This document shows positions 6,684-14,290 of a stretch of DNA of 16,675 nucleotides, piece after piece. Numbering within the stretch: the stretch's first letter is position 1; every line of letters begins with the position of its first letter. The stretch lies in contig CAJTRT010000044.1 of assembly GCA_910579105.1 (NCBI GenBank), forward strand, positions 1 to 16,675, given 5' to 3'. Made by a program: the position numbers and the translations under genes. Source of the stretch: an uncultured Muribaculaceae bacterium (GTDB taxonomy: Bacteria; Bacteroidota; Bacteroidia; Bacteroidales; Muribaculaceae). The notes under the pieces are model-generated. The model ran no database searches. It saw only the letters and a list, made by a program, of their open reading frames with translations, and was not told the DNA's origin.

Positions 6684-9104
6684 TCAGAAACGCTTCCCTT
6701 GCAGGTCGTCGTTGTTAATGGAGCGGTCGGTCTTGCGGACTTCGGCTTTCAGCGAGCCGAAACGGAAAGAGATGCTTATCCCGGCATAGCACTGCTCGTA
6801 GGAATATGTGTCGCGGATGCCGGTGTAGTCGGAGTTCACGGAGTAGACACGGGAACGGGTGGTCGTCGGGAGGAACAGGTTGTTGGCGTAGACCCGCGCC
6901 GTCAGTCTGTCGTCTTTCAGGAACGAGCGCTGAAGCGAAATCTGGTACCACCACCTCGCGGCGCCAAGCGGCACGGTGTATTTGTAGACACTGTTGACAT
7001 ACCCGTCGCCATACTGCGCATTGAGCATCACCCGCAGGCGCCACGGCAGTTTCTGCGAAACCTGCACCCACGGATGCCACACCCACCGCTCCACCTTCGC
7101 GCCCGTACGGGGCGAATAGCAGCGCCCCATGCCGCCGGACCCGCCGGCATAGAGCTGTGTCTTGTCGGTTGGCGAATACTGGACGTAGAAACTGCCATAA
7201 AATAAGCGCTGGCGGTCGCCGTTGTCGTAGGTGCTGTAAAGCACGTTACCCTCCATCCAGCGCACGTCGCACAGCTCGTTGTTGGAGAAAGTGTACCACA
7301 GCGTCGCGTCGACGTACAGCTTGTTCCTCGTCAACGAATAGTTGAGCGACAGATTGTTGACACGCGCGCTTTCCAGGTCGGGGTTGCCGTGGTGCACAAT
7401 ATAGGGAGAGGCGTTCACCGCCGGGTTCAGATAGCTTATGCCCGGCCGCTGGATCGAAGTCGAAAAGGCAGCCCGCAGGGAGTTCGCGTCGTTGACCTGC
7501 CACATAACCGACGCGGCGGGCACAAGGTCGTTGAGATTGCTGCCGAAATCGGGCTGCGAGCCGTCGAGGAACCTGGCGTCGAGCCGCGAGAACTCGTAGC
7601 GCAGCCCCGCCCGGGCGCTCACCGGGCCATAAGTCACCCGGTAGTCGAAATAAGCCGCCGCCACCTGCGTGCGGTGCCGGAAATCGTCGTGGGTTTTCCC
7701 GGCCCCCTCGTAGACGTAATCGGTTGTCGAATGGTTCTGACGGAAAATGTATTTGGCCCCGAGGTCGAATTTGTGGTGGCTGTCGAAGGGGCGCGACCAG
7801 TCGAACTGCCCGGTGTGCTCGATGAACCGCAGCCGGGTGTCGCTGTCAATCCCAGTGTAGGCCACCGGCATGTTCTCCATATCACCATACTCCTGGACGA
7901 ACCGGCGGCTCTGGTCCGTGGACGCGACCTGGTAGGAAAGAGTGAGCGTCTCCCCTGGCCGACGCGTCGAATGTTGGTAGCTGAACACGCCCGAGAGGTC
8001 GGTGTAGCGGTTCCGGGGACGGCGGTAGCGGTTGGTATAGGCATAAACGGGCCGGTCGCCGTCGAGCATCGCCACGCGGTCGGAGCCGCGGGAACGCCCC
8101 GCGTAGGGACTGGCGGCGAACTCGGCGGTAAACAGGTTTGCCGAGTCAAGCTCATAGCTCATGTCGAGGTTCACCCACCCGTTGTCGCTCATCGAGCGCG
8201 AGGTGCCGTCTGTGACAAGGGTGTTGCCGGTGGTGTGGTATGTGCCGCGCGACTTCTCGCGGCTCTTCATCGCCCGGTAAGGCTGGTGGTTGTAGCCCCC
8301 GGAGACCGAGAACGTCACCTTGCCGATCTGCGACGTAAGCCACAGATGCGGCAGCGGCAGCGGAATCTTCGAGGTAAGCCTCAGCGAGGCGTTGCCCAGC
8401 ACCCCTTTCAGCGGCGAGTCGTCAACGGTCACGATATTCAGAATCGCGCCGACACCCTCGGCATCCTCCTTCGCCCCCGGGTCGGTGATCACCTCCACCC
8501 GTTTGATCGACGAGGCAGGTATGGCGGCGAAGATATCCTTGGCGTTGTTCGAGAACGAGTGGTTGGGCTTGCCGTTCTTGTAGACCTTGAACGAGGAGTT
8601 CCTGACCGAGATATTGCCCTCGGCGTCGACCGAGACCATCGGCACCTTGCGCAGTATCTCCGTCAGCGTGGAGGTGCCTGCCTCCGGGTCGGCCTGCACG
8701 TCGTAGCCTATGCGGTCGATTTCCTTGCTTACCAGGGGGCGCTGCGCCGCCACCTCGACCTCGCCGAGCATCGCCGCGTCCGTCACCAGGGCGACCTCTC
8801 CCAGATCGATGTCATCCCCGGAAATGGAAAACCTGACCTCCGCGGGGCGGTGTCCCACCGAGCTGGCCCGCAGCAGGTACTCCCCCGCCTCATCGCGACG
8901 GATTGAGAAACGCCCCGCCTCGTCGGCCGCGACAGCCGTAAGCGGCCTGATGGTGTCGGCCGCGGCGAACAGCGCGACCGTCGCAAACCCCTCCGGCTGG
9001 TTTTCAGGCACCGACACTACTCTCCCGGTAATGCCGACACCCCAGGCCGCCGCCGTTCCGAGCAGCGACGCCACCAAGGCCAGCACCGCCCTGACGAAAG
9101 CCAT
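6684..9104 (-). CDS. TonB-dependent-receptor-like outer-membrane beta-barrel protein
   Basis: About 806 residues from the chosen start. It has a signal peptide (AFVRAVLALVASLLGTAAAW), then a carboxypeptidase-regulatory-like beta-sandwich (~25-105, ITGRVVS ... RASSVGHRPAEV) and a plug-like domain (~110-215, DPGAKEDAEGVGAILNIVT). A long C-terminal barrel of the Omp_b-brl_3 type follows, with alternating aromatic strands and a last stretch ISISFRFGSLK. Such proteins sit in the outer membrane and act as receptors or transporters for unknown ligands. It is not a classic SusC: no SusD lies next to it. ATG 9104 is chosen because GAGAGGTG sits a few bases upstream and the signal peptide begins there; ATG 9119 and a GTG at 9155 are possible but would lengthen the N-terminus. 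The Crp/Fnr gene lies directly upstream on the same strand and may regulate it (inferred). Ligand unknown. Confidence 0.87.
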   Translation of the reverse strand: MAFVRAVLALVASLLGTAAAWGVGITGRVVSVPENQPEGFATVALFAAADTIRPLTAVAADEAGRFSIRRDEAGEYLLRASSVGHRPAEVRFSISGDDIDLGEVALVTDAAMLGEVEVAAQRPLVSKEIDRIGYDVQADPEAGTSTLTEILRKVPMVSVDAEGNISVRNSSFKVYKNGKPNHSFSNNAKDIFAAIPASSIKRVEVITDPGAKEDAEGVGAILNIVTVDDSPLKGVLGNASLRLTSKIPLPLPHLWLTSQIGKVTFSVSGGYNHQPYRAMKSREKSRGTYHTTGNTLVTDGTSRSMSDNGWVNLDMSYELDSANLFTAEFAASPYAGRSRGSDRVAMLDGDRPVYAYTNRYRRPRNRYTDLSGVFSYQHSTRRPGETLTLSYQVASTDQSRRFVQEYGDMENMPVAYTGIDSDTRLRFIEHTGQFDWSRPFDSHHKFDLGAKYIFRQNHSTTDYVYEGAGKTHDDFRHRTQVAAAYFDYRVTYGPVSARAGLRYEFSRLDARFLDGSQPDFGSNLNDLVPAASVMWQVNDANSLRAAFSTSIQRPGISYLNPAVNASPYIVHHGNPDLESARVNNLSLNYSLTRNKLYVDATLWYTFSNNELCDVRWMEGNVLYSTYDNGDRQRLFYGSFYVQYSPTDKTQLYAGGSGGMGRCYSPRTGAKVERWVWHPWVQVSQKLPWRLRVMLNAQYGDGYVNSVYKYTVPLGAARWWYQISLQRSFLKDDRLTARVYANNLFLPTTTRSRVYSVNSDYTGIRDTYSYEQCYAGISISFRFGSLKAEVRKTDRSINNDDLQGKRF

Positions 9105-9120
9105 AACACCTCTCAGCATA

Positions 9121-9239
9121 ATGTGAAAATGATTAATTAAGAACCAAGCAATCACGGCTTATCCGCATTGTATTGTCACATCGCGAAGTTAGCGCGTTTC
9201 ACTCACTCCGCCATCAACAAATGTTGAAAATTTTCACAT
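9121..9239. promoter_or_regulatory. Receptor upstream region with palindromic operator-like sites
   Basis: ATGTGAAAAT occurs at 9121-9130 and its exact reverse complement ATTTTCACAT at 9230-9239. The second copy is part of the perfect palindrome TGAAAATTTTCA (9225-9236). Between them, on the minus strand, TAACTTCG (9191-9184) is a near match to the Bacteroidetes -7 element, though a suitable -33 TTG is 23 bases away rather than 19-21. The palindrome would sit roughly 50 bases upstream of the start site, a place where Crp-family activators often bind. No binding is shown. Confidence 0.35.
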
Positions 9240-9250
9240 TCGGGGGGGTG

Positions 9251-9263
9251 AAAGTTAAACTTT
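9251..9263. repeat. Short odd-centred inverted repeat after the Crp-like gene
   Basis: AAAGTTAAACTTT is a 6+1+6 inverted repeat lying 25 bases after the regulator's stop codon. No strong GC stem follows, so it is not a good terminator. A regulatory site is possible. Confidence 0.25.
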
Positions 9264-9287
9264 GTTATACCGTCAGGCCGTACACTG

Positions 9288-9851
9288 TCAGACCTTGCGG
9301 CGGAGGCGGCTCAAGTGGGTGGGGGTTATGTTGAGGTAGGAAGCTATGTCTTTAAGGGAGAAGAGCTTGAAAAGGTCGGGATAAGTGCTGACGAGGTGGT
9401 TGTAGCGTTCCTGCGGGGTCTTGCGGTAAAGGTCCATGTAGCGGTCGTAGACGGTTGTGAAAATCGCCTCGGTTGAATCCCTGACAATCGCCTCGACGGC
9501 GGGGTCCGCCTCCATCAGGGCCACGACCTCGCCGACGGGCACGCAGTAGATCTCGCAAGGGGAAACGGCCACTATCGACACCCGCGCTTCCCGCCCGCGG
9601 AGCGAGAATGGATAATCGGCCACGAAGCTGCCGGTAAATTCCATCCCGACGACATGCTCCGAGCCGTCGTCGGAATAGGCGACGTATTTCAGCGTGCCGC
9701 TCTTTATGTAGCCCACATAGCGCGCCACCTCGCCGCACTTCACGAACGCGTCCCCTTTCTCGAAACGCGACAGCGTTCCCCGCCTCTCGCAGAGGCCGCG
9801 CCAGAAACCTGTGTCGAGATGCTCAAGGTATGAGTTGAATGTCTTTGCCAC
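9288..9851 (-). CDS. Crp/Fnr-family transcriptional regulator
   Basis: A 187-residue regulator with an N-terminal cyclic-nucleotide-binding-like beta-barrel (about 15-115, with the KSGTLKYVAYSDDGSEHVVG strand pair and an FTGSFVADYPF segment), a long dimerisation helix (~117-150) and a C-terminal helix-turn-helix at ~164-184 (SLKDIASYLNITPTHLSRLRR). Members bind palindromic DNA, often as activators. There are no Fnr-type cysteine clusters, and the cAMP-contact residues of E. coli Crp are not evident, so the signal is unknown. The start is GTG, two bases after the stop of the lipid kinase gene, which fits translational coupling; no suitable ATG is present. It is the last gene of the rsgA-kinase-regulator unit and lies upstream of the outer-membrane receptor gene, a plausible target. 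Confidence 0.9.
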   Translation of the reverse strand: MAKTFNSYLEHLDTGFWRGLCERRGTLSRFEKGDAFVKCGEVARYVGYIKSGTLKYVAYSDDGSEHVVGMEFTGSFVADYPFSLRGREARVSIVAVSPCEIYCVPVGEVVALMEADPAVEAIVRDSTEAIFTTVYDRYMDLYRKTPQERYNHLVSTYPDLFKLFSLKDIASYLNITPTHLSRLRRKV

Positions 9852-9853
9852 GG

Positions 9854-10837
9854 TCAGAAACGGAAACGGTGGTTGAAGTGGAGGCGCAGGTCGCGCACCA
9901 TCTCGCGCACGGGGGTAATCAGCGGGCGGAAATGCCCCCTGTCAAGCGGGGCGAAGATGCGGAGCGCCCGGCGGTGGCACTTTATGTCGAGTATGTCGCC
10001 CATCGACACCGGCTCGCCGTCGATATGCGCCTCCCCGGGGGCGTTGCGGTAAATCACCGCCGCGGGAGCGCGGAAGGCGCGCACCATCGTGTTTTTGTTA
10101 ATGTACCCGGTGAAGATGTCCATTCCCATCACCGCGGCGTCGATCGGGGTGCCGGAGTGCACCACAACGATGTCGAGCAGCCCGTCGGTGATGCTCGCGT
10201 CGGGGGCGATGTAGGCGTTGTTGCCCCACTGCGAGGCGTTGCACACGGCGATAAGGAACGCCCTCTCGGTCAGCAGCTTCCCGTTGGCCGAGACAGTATA
10301 CGTCTGAGGGCGGAAACGCAGGTATTCCTCCAGGGTGCTCTTTATGTAGCTCAGCACCCCGCGGCGACTCTGGCGGGCGAATCGGTGCGACACGGCGGCG
10401 TCAAACCCCAGCCCGAAGGCACAGAAAAACGGATTGCCGTTGGCCGTGCCGTAGTCGGCCTGCATGACGTTTCCGCCGGTTATTATGTCAAGCGCCTTGT
10501 CGATGTCGACCGGCACCCCGACATGGCGCGCAAGGCCGTTGCCCGAACCGGCCGGGAGTATCCCGAGGATGGTATCCGTGCCGCAGAGGGCGCGCGCGGT
10601 CTCGTTGATCGTCCCGTCGCCGCCGCAGGCCAGCACCGAGCCGAATCCGCGGGCGGCCGCCTCGGACGCGATCCGGGTAGCGTCGCCCCTCGCGCCGGTG
10701 AAACGCGCCTCGACGTCGATTCCGGCCCCGGCCAGACGACCGCGCACGAGATCCTCGACCCCCTCTTTCGAGCCGGTGCCGGAAATCGGGTTGACAATGA
10801 GCATGGCCCGCTGTCTGTTGTCGGTGTTGTGAATCAT
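9854..10837 (-). CDS. Diacylglycerol/sphingosine kinase-family lipid kinase
   Basis: A 327-residue soluble lipid kinase of the YegS/DagK/BmrU family, which transfers phosphate from ATP to a lipid hydroxyl (diacylglycerol or a sphingoid base; Bacteroidales make sphingolipids, so either is possible). The N-terminal half carries NPISGTG (16-22), the nucleotide-binding GGDGT motif (72-76) and PAGSGN (95-100). The C-terminal beta-rich domain includes the PDASITDGLLDIVVV stretch usual for the family. Length is normal. The ATG lies 15 bases after the rsgA stop and the gene ends two bases before the regulator's start, so all three are probably one transcript. A second in-frame ATG at residue 12 also begins just before the conserved core. 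The substrate cannot be told from sequence. Confidence 0.9.
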   Translation of the reverse strand: MIHNTDNRQRAMLIVNPISGTGSKEGVEDLVRGRLAGAGIDVEARFTGARGDATRIASEAAARGFGSVLACGGDGTINETARALCGTDTILGILPAGSGNGLARHVGVPVDIDKALDIITGGNVMQADYGTANGNPFFCAFGLGFDAAVSHRFARQSRRGVLSYIKSTLEEYLRFRPQTYTVSANGKLLTERAFLIAVCNASQWGNNAYIAPDASITDGLLDIVVVHSGTPIDAAVMGMDIFTGYINKNTMVRAFRAPAAVIYRNAPGEAHIDGEPVSMGDILDIKCHRRALRIFAPLDRGHFRPLITPVREMVRDLRLHFNHRFRF

Positions 10838-10852
10838 CGCTGCGGTATCGGG

Positions 10853-11851
10853 TTAAAACGGTTTGCGGTATTTGTCCGGGTCGGCATCGGCGAGGATGCT
10901 CATATATGAGGCGTAGCGCGAATGGGCTATGCGGTGGTCGCGGAGCGCCTCGAGCACGGCGCAACCCGGCTCGATCGTATGGGAGCAGTCGCCGTAGCGG
11001 CACCCCTCCGCGGCTTTGAATATCTCAGGGAAGTAATGTCCGACCTCCCTTGGGTTCATCTCGATGGTTCCGAACCCTCGTACCCCCGGGGTATCGATCA
11101 GCCATCCTCCCTCCGGGAGGGGGAACATCTCCGAGAACGTGGTCGTGTGCATGCCCTGGTCGTGGATGTCGGAAATCTCGGCCGTGCGGAGGTCGAGGCC
11201 GGGGATAAGCTCGTTTATCAAGGTTGATTTTCCAACGCCCGAGTTGCCGCTCAGGAGCGTTTTCTTACCGGCCAGGGTCGCGCGCAGCCGCTCCATCCCC
11301 TCACCCGTGCGGGCCGAGACGGGAATCACCGGATAGCCTATGGTGGTGTAAAGATTCACCACGGCCTCGAGCAGTTCGCGGTCCTCAGGCGATTCAAGCA
11401 GGTCAACCTTGTTGACCACCAGCACCGCGGGCACGCGGTATGCCTCGGCGGTGGCCAGGAAGCGGTCGATGAAAGTGGTCGAAGTGGCGGGGTGGAGTAG
11501 CGTGGCCACAAGCGCGGCCTGGTCGAGGTTGGCAGCGAGGATGCTCGCCTCCTTCGACAGGTTCGACGCCCGGCGTATTATGTAGTTGGCGCGGTCAGCG
11601 ATGCCGGTGATCCAGGCGCTGCCGTCGGCGGCGCGGGCCACCTCGACGCTGTCGCCCACGGCCACGGGGTTCGTGGTGCGTATCCCCCTGAGGCGGAACG
11701 CCCCCTTGATCTTGCAGTTGACGGTCGCGCCGAGCGGTGGCTCGCCGTCGGGAAGCACGGTGTACCAGGCCCCGGTGTTTTTCACCACCAGGCCCGAAAA
11801 GCGCTCCGTTTCCGGCGCGGCGGCAGGTTTTCGGCTCTGTTTTTTAGCCAT
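10853..11851 (-). CDS. rsgA: Ribosome small subunit-dependent GTPase A (RsgA/YjeQ)
   Basis: A 332-residue circularly permuted GTPase that helps late maturation of the 30S ribosomal subunit and releases RbfA. An N-terminal OB-fold (~18-75) leads to the permuted GTPase domain, in which the G4 motif NKVD (147-150) comes before G1 GNSGVGKS (202-209), G2 with HTTT (235-238) and G3 DTPG (253-256). The C-terminal zinc-binding element has C284, C289, H291 and C297. All key motifs are intact and the length is typical. A lysine- and arginine-rich start (MAKKQSRK) is common in this family. It is the first gene of a three-gene minus-strand unit with the lipid kinase and the Crp-like regulator, divergent from the small winged-helix gene. 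Confidence 0.97.
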   Translation of the reverse strand: MAKKQSRKPAAAPETERFSGLVVKNTGAWYTVLPDGEPPLGATVNCKIKGAFRLRGIRTTNPVAVGDSVEVARAADGSAWITGIADRANYIIRRASNLSKEASILAANLDQAALVATLLHPATSTTFIDRFLATAEAYRVPAVLVVNKVDLLESPEDRELLEAVVNLYTTIGYPVIPVSARTGEGMERLRATLAGKKTLLSGNSGVGKSTLINELIPGLDLRTAEISDIHDQGMHTTTFSEMFPLPEGGWLIDTPGVRGFGTIEMNPREVGHYFPEIFKAAEGCRYGDCSHTIEPGCAVLEALRDHRIAHSRYASYMSILADADPDKYRKPF

Positions 11852-11867
11852 TGCGGGTAATTTGGCG

Positions 11868-11899
11868 TAAAGTTACTACATTTGGGTTGTTTCCACAAA
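11868..11899 (-). promoter_or_regulatory. Putative promoter of the rsgA operon
   Basis: On the minus strand TTTG (11899-11896) is followed 21 bases later by TAACTTTA (11874-11868 region), one mismatch from TAnnTTTG. It would place the start site about 11 bases before the ATG, a very short leader. Pattern match only. Confidence 0.35.
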
Positions 11900-12016
11900 A
11901 ACACACGCCGTAAATTTTATGTTTTGTCAAATTTTGTTAACCGCCTAAACAACAGCGGCTTGCCTTTTGTTTTAGGCTGTGTGCGCAAGGGGCGGCCCAA
12001 AGTAATCGGCGCCGTA

Positions 12017-12049
12017 GTTGCGCTATTATCAAAATTTTAACTACCTTTG
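12017..12049 (+). promoter_or_regulatory. Bacteroidetes-type promoter of the winged-helix gene
   Basis: TACCTTTG at 12042-12049 is an exact match to the -7 element TAnnTTTG. GTTG at 12017-12020 lies 21 bases upstream, as a -33 element should. It gives a leader of about 75 bases before ATG 12131. The rest of the 11852-12130 intergenic region is AT-rich and shows no other gene. Confidence 0.6.
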
Positions 12050-12130
12050 CATGCGAATAAGCATTGGATAAGTCTTAAAGCAAACTCCAATTTTTTTTGA
12101 AATGTCTAACTTTTAATCAATATTCCAACT

Positions 12131-12349
12131 ATGAACGCAGAAACAATCGGCTCATGGGCCGGCCTCGTATGGAACGCCCTCTCGGCCGCCGACGTACTCG
12201 GCCTCAAACAGCTCAAAAAGGAAACCAAACTCAAAGACAAGGAAGTGTTCGCCGCAATCGGCTGGCTCGCCCGCGAAGGCAAGGTCGACATCCAGACCAA
12301 CCCCGACGACGAGAAAGACCTCCTCTTCACCCTCGTCCAGGGCTGCTGA
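12131..12349 (+). CDS. Small winged-helix-turn-helix protein (DUF2582-like)
   Basis: A 72-residue protein that looks like a single winged-helix domain: helix 1 TIGSWAGLVWNALS, helix 2 LGLKQLKKETKL, recognition-like helix KDKEVFAAIGWLAREG, then a beta wing KVDIQTNPDDEKDLLFTLV. This matches the small DUF2582 winged-helix family common in Bacteroidetes. Whether it binds DNA or acts as a protein-protein module is unknown. It has its own upstream promoter-like sequence and a strong terminator right after the stop, so it is probably a single-gene transcript. No classical Shine-Dalgarno is visible upstream of the ATG, which is usual for this phylum. Its lysine-rich, compact sequence fits a small, abundant cytoplasmic protein. 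Confidence 0.85.
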   Translation: MNAETIGSWAGLVWNALSAADVLGLKQLKKETKLKDKEVFAAIGWLAREGKVDIQTNPDDEKDLLFTLVQGC

Positions 12350-12360
12350 TACCCTACCGA

Positions 12361-12406
12361 CAAAACAACGACGGGGCCGCGATTCCGCGGTTCCGTCGTT
12401 GTTTTG
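12361..12406. terminator. Strong bidirectional-type terminator after the winged-helix gene
   Basis: The 14-bp perfect stem CAAAACAACGACGG (12361-12374) / CCGTCGTTGTTTTG (12393-12406) has an inner CCGCG/CGCGG hairpin, with A and T runs built into the outer stem. It lies 11 bases after the stop codon. Confidence 0.9.
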
Positions 12407-12460
12407 CGCTGCCCCGTGAGTTCCAAACCTACTCGTAGGGTTAGCGCAAACTTCATTTGG

Positions 12461-12572
12461 CGTAGGGTCGCGACATGCCGCGACCGCCACAACGCCATCG
12501 ATATCTCAAATATTCCTTAATTCGCAGTCGCAACAGCGCTTCGCGGCGGTCGCGACATGTCGCGACCCTACG
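12461..12572. repeat. REP/BIME-like pair of inverted palindromic units
   Basis: A 28-base unit at 12461-12488 and its reverse complement at 12545-12572 differ at one position only. Each contains a near or perfect palindrome of the form GGTCGCGACATGTCGCGACC (the right copy is perfect; the left has ATGCCG). They are separated by 56 bases with an AT-rich centre (TATCTCAAATATTCCTTAAT). The layout resembles paired repetitive extragenic palindromes. A further CGTAGGG occurs alone at 12434-12440. The rest of 12407-12654 holds no gene I can support. Confidence 0.75.
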
Positions 12573-12654
12573 TTGACCTGCGATTTTTTCCGATATGAGC
12601 TAATTCAACCAACAGGTTAAATATGAACGACGGTGCAATTTGATTCATCCCGCG

Positions 12655-14232
12655 TCACCGCACAGCGACTTTTGCCGTAATGCCGCCGGCATTGACCACA
12701 TACAGCCCCGGGGTGACGGGAATGTTCGCGACACCCCCCGACAGAGTGCCCCCTGCCATGACGCACCCGTTTGGCGCGCAGACCGAATAGGGCATATCGC
12801 CGGACGCGTCGATGACTATAACGGACTTTTCCGCCCGGATTTCCACACCCGGTTCTCCGGCCGATGTGATTCCCGCGCCTGCCTGGTCGAAGTCTGTCTC
12901 AATGAAGTTCGTGAAATAGTTCCAACCCCAGGCCGCCCGGTATTCTCCCGCCGAACCTACCGGCACGAATATCTCGACATAGCGCGGGGTGGAAGACGCG
13001 CCGCCCGACAGAGTGCCGAACACACCCTCCGGCAGTGTCACATCCGCTGACGCCTCCCCTCCGTTCACATATTTCGGAGCGCCCCAGGGCGGAAGCACCG
13101 CCTTGCAGTATATCCGTTTCAGTTTCCCGAGGTTGAAGAAGCTATGCTGCCCGAGGTATTTGGTCGTTGACGGCATAACGATTTCCTCCAGGGCCGCGCA
13201 CCCATCGAACGCACCTTCTTCCAAAGCCTCAAACCCTTCGGGAAACTCCAACGACCGCAGCGACGAGCAATTCTGAAAAGCCTCCTTACCTATTATCCAA
13301 ACGCTTTCGGGTAACGACAGATCCGTCAGCGACATGGCGTTGCACGCGAACTCCGCCGGCACCTCGCGCATGCCGTCGGGGAGGCTGAGCCTGGTGAGTT
13401 CGTAATTGGAACGGAACGCGTACTGCCCGCGCACACCCGCGCACGCCGGGGGAAGCTCCACATTCCGCAGACGGCACCCCATAAACGCGCCGTCGCCGAT
13501 TTCCGACAGGCTCGCGGGAAAGTTAACCTCAGCGAGACGCACGTCACCCTGGAATGCGTTGCTTCCAATTGTTTTCAATGTCTCCGGGAGCGTGGCGCGG
13601 ACCAGCATCGAGCAACTCCCGAAACACCATTCCGGAATCTCCTCGATCCCATCGGGAAGCTCCACATCGCGGATTATGGTTCTGTAAAACGAACTTTTGC
13701 CGAGTTTGCGCAGCGATGCCGGGAGCGTCACATATTTCAACTCGTAATTTTCCGAAAAAGCGAAATCGCCTATCTCCCTAACGCTCTCCCCAAAGACGAC
13801 CGACCTCAACGGAAGTATGTGGAAAACGCCGTCGATATTCTGTTCTTGCCTGAAAAACGCCCTATCGGGCACTTTGCCATCCTCAACGGCAGCCTTTTCA
13901 AGGTTAATGGCGGCGACCTTTCCCTCAAAAGCGAGGCGCCACATCGTGTCGAAGTCAGCGGCGTTCACAGGCCCCTCGACAACAAGCGAGTCCAGGTTCC
14001 CCAGCTTCCCATCGGTCACCGCCGCCAGCTCACCGGCCGCGCCAACCTTCGCCACAAAAACCGCCGCCTCCGGCTCACCGGCGTTGCTCAGGATTTCGTC
14101 CATTACAGCCTCGCTAACACATACGAACGACCGTAGTTCAGCAGGATTCCAAGCGCTACTCGGCACAGCCTCGCTCTCAGCAACGAACGCGCAGGAAACA
14201 AGTGCGACAAACACAAAGAATATTTTTTTCAT
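12655..14232 (-). CDS. Secreted BspA-like leucine-rich repeat protein
   Basis: About 525 residues. The exported N-terminus (MKKIFFVFVALVSCAFVAES) could be a type I signal peptide or, since it contains LVSC, a lipoprotein signal. A spacer of ~115 residues is followed by roughly ten LRR_5/BspA-type repeats at ~140-385, each of the pattern L(P)..(L)..IG..AF..C..L, for example LPETLKTIGSNAFQG and LPESVWIIGKEAFQNC. Such repeats form a curved solenoid used for binding proteins or surfaces. A C-terminal region of ~110 residues ends in VTPGLYVVNAGGITAKVAVR, like a type IX sorting tail. The start is ATG 14232; a TTG three codons upstream is less likely. The gene begins 58 bases after the peptidase gene on the same strand and may be co-transcribed with it. 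Binding partner unknown; adhesion is a family-level guess. Confidence 0.87.
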   Translation of the reverse strand: MKKIFFVFVALVSCAFVAESEAVPSSAWNPAELRSFVCVSEAVMDEILSNAGEPEAAVFVAKVGAAGELAAVTDGKLGNLDSLVVEGPVNAADFDTMWRLAFEGKVAAINLEKAAVEDGKVPDRAFFRQEQNIDGVFHILPLRSVVFGESVREIGDFAFSENYELKYVTLPASLRKLGKSSFYRTIIRDVELPDGIEEIPEWCFGSCSMLVRATLPETLKTIGSNAFQGDVRLAEVNFPASLSEIGDGAFMGCRLRNVELPPACAGVRGQYAFRSNYELTRLSLPDGMREVPAEFACNAMSLTDLSLPESVWIIGKEAFQNCSSLRSLEFPEGFEALEEGAFDGCAALEEIVMPSTTKYLGQHSFFNLGKLKRIYCKAVLPPWGAPKYVNGGEASADVTLPEGVFGTLSGGASSTPRYVEIFVPVGSAGEYRAAWGWNYFTNFIETDFDQAGAGITSAGEPGVEIRAEKSVIVIDASGDMPYSVCAPNGCVMAGGTLSGGVANIPVTPGLYVVNAGGITAKVAVR

Positions 14233-14290
14233 AATATACAACCCATCATTTAAAGTTATGACAAATCCAACGTATGAACGGTTGCAACTG

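Noticed and set aside
7389..8906. A 505-codon plus-strand open frame antisense to the receptor gene
   Set aside because: It has a shadow composition (many R, H, V, P) and no domain, while the opposite strand encodes a clear outer-membrane receptor.
9105..9155. GTG start 17 codons upstream for the receptor
   Set aside because: The signal peptide and a GAGAGG ribosome-binding-like sequence point to ATG 9104.
9839..10909. A 356-codon plus-strand open frame antisense to the lipid kinase gene
   Set aside because: The minus strand has GGDGT and PAGSGN kinase motifs in order; this frame shows none.
12097..12438. A 113-codon plus-strand frame overlapping the winged-helix gene
   Set aside because: It runs through the terminator hairpin and has a low-complexity R/P/Q-rich product; the 72-residue frame has a clear fold pattern and promoter.
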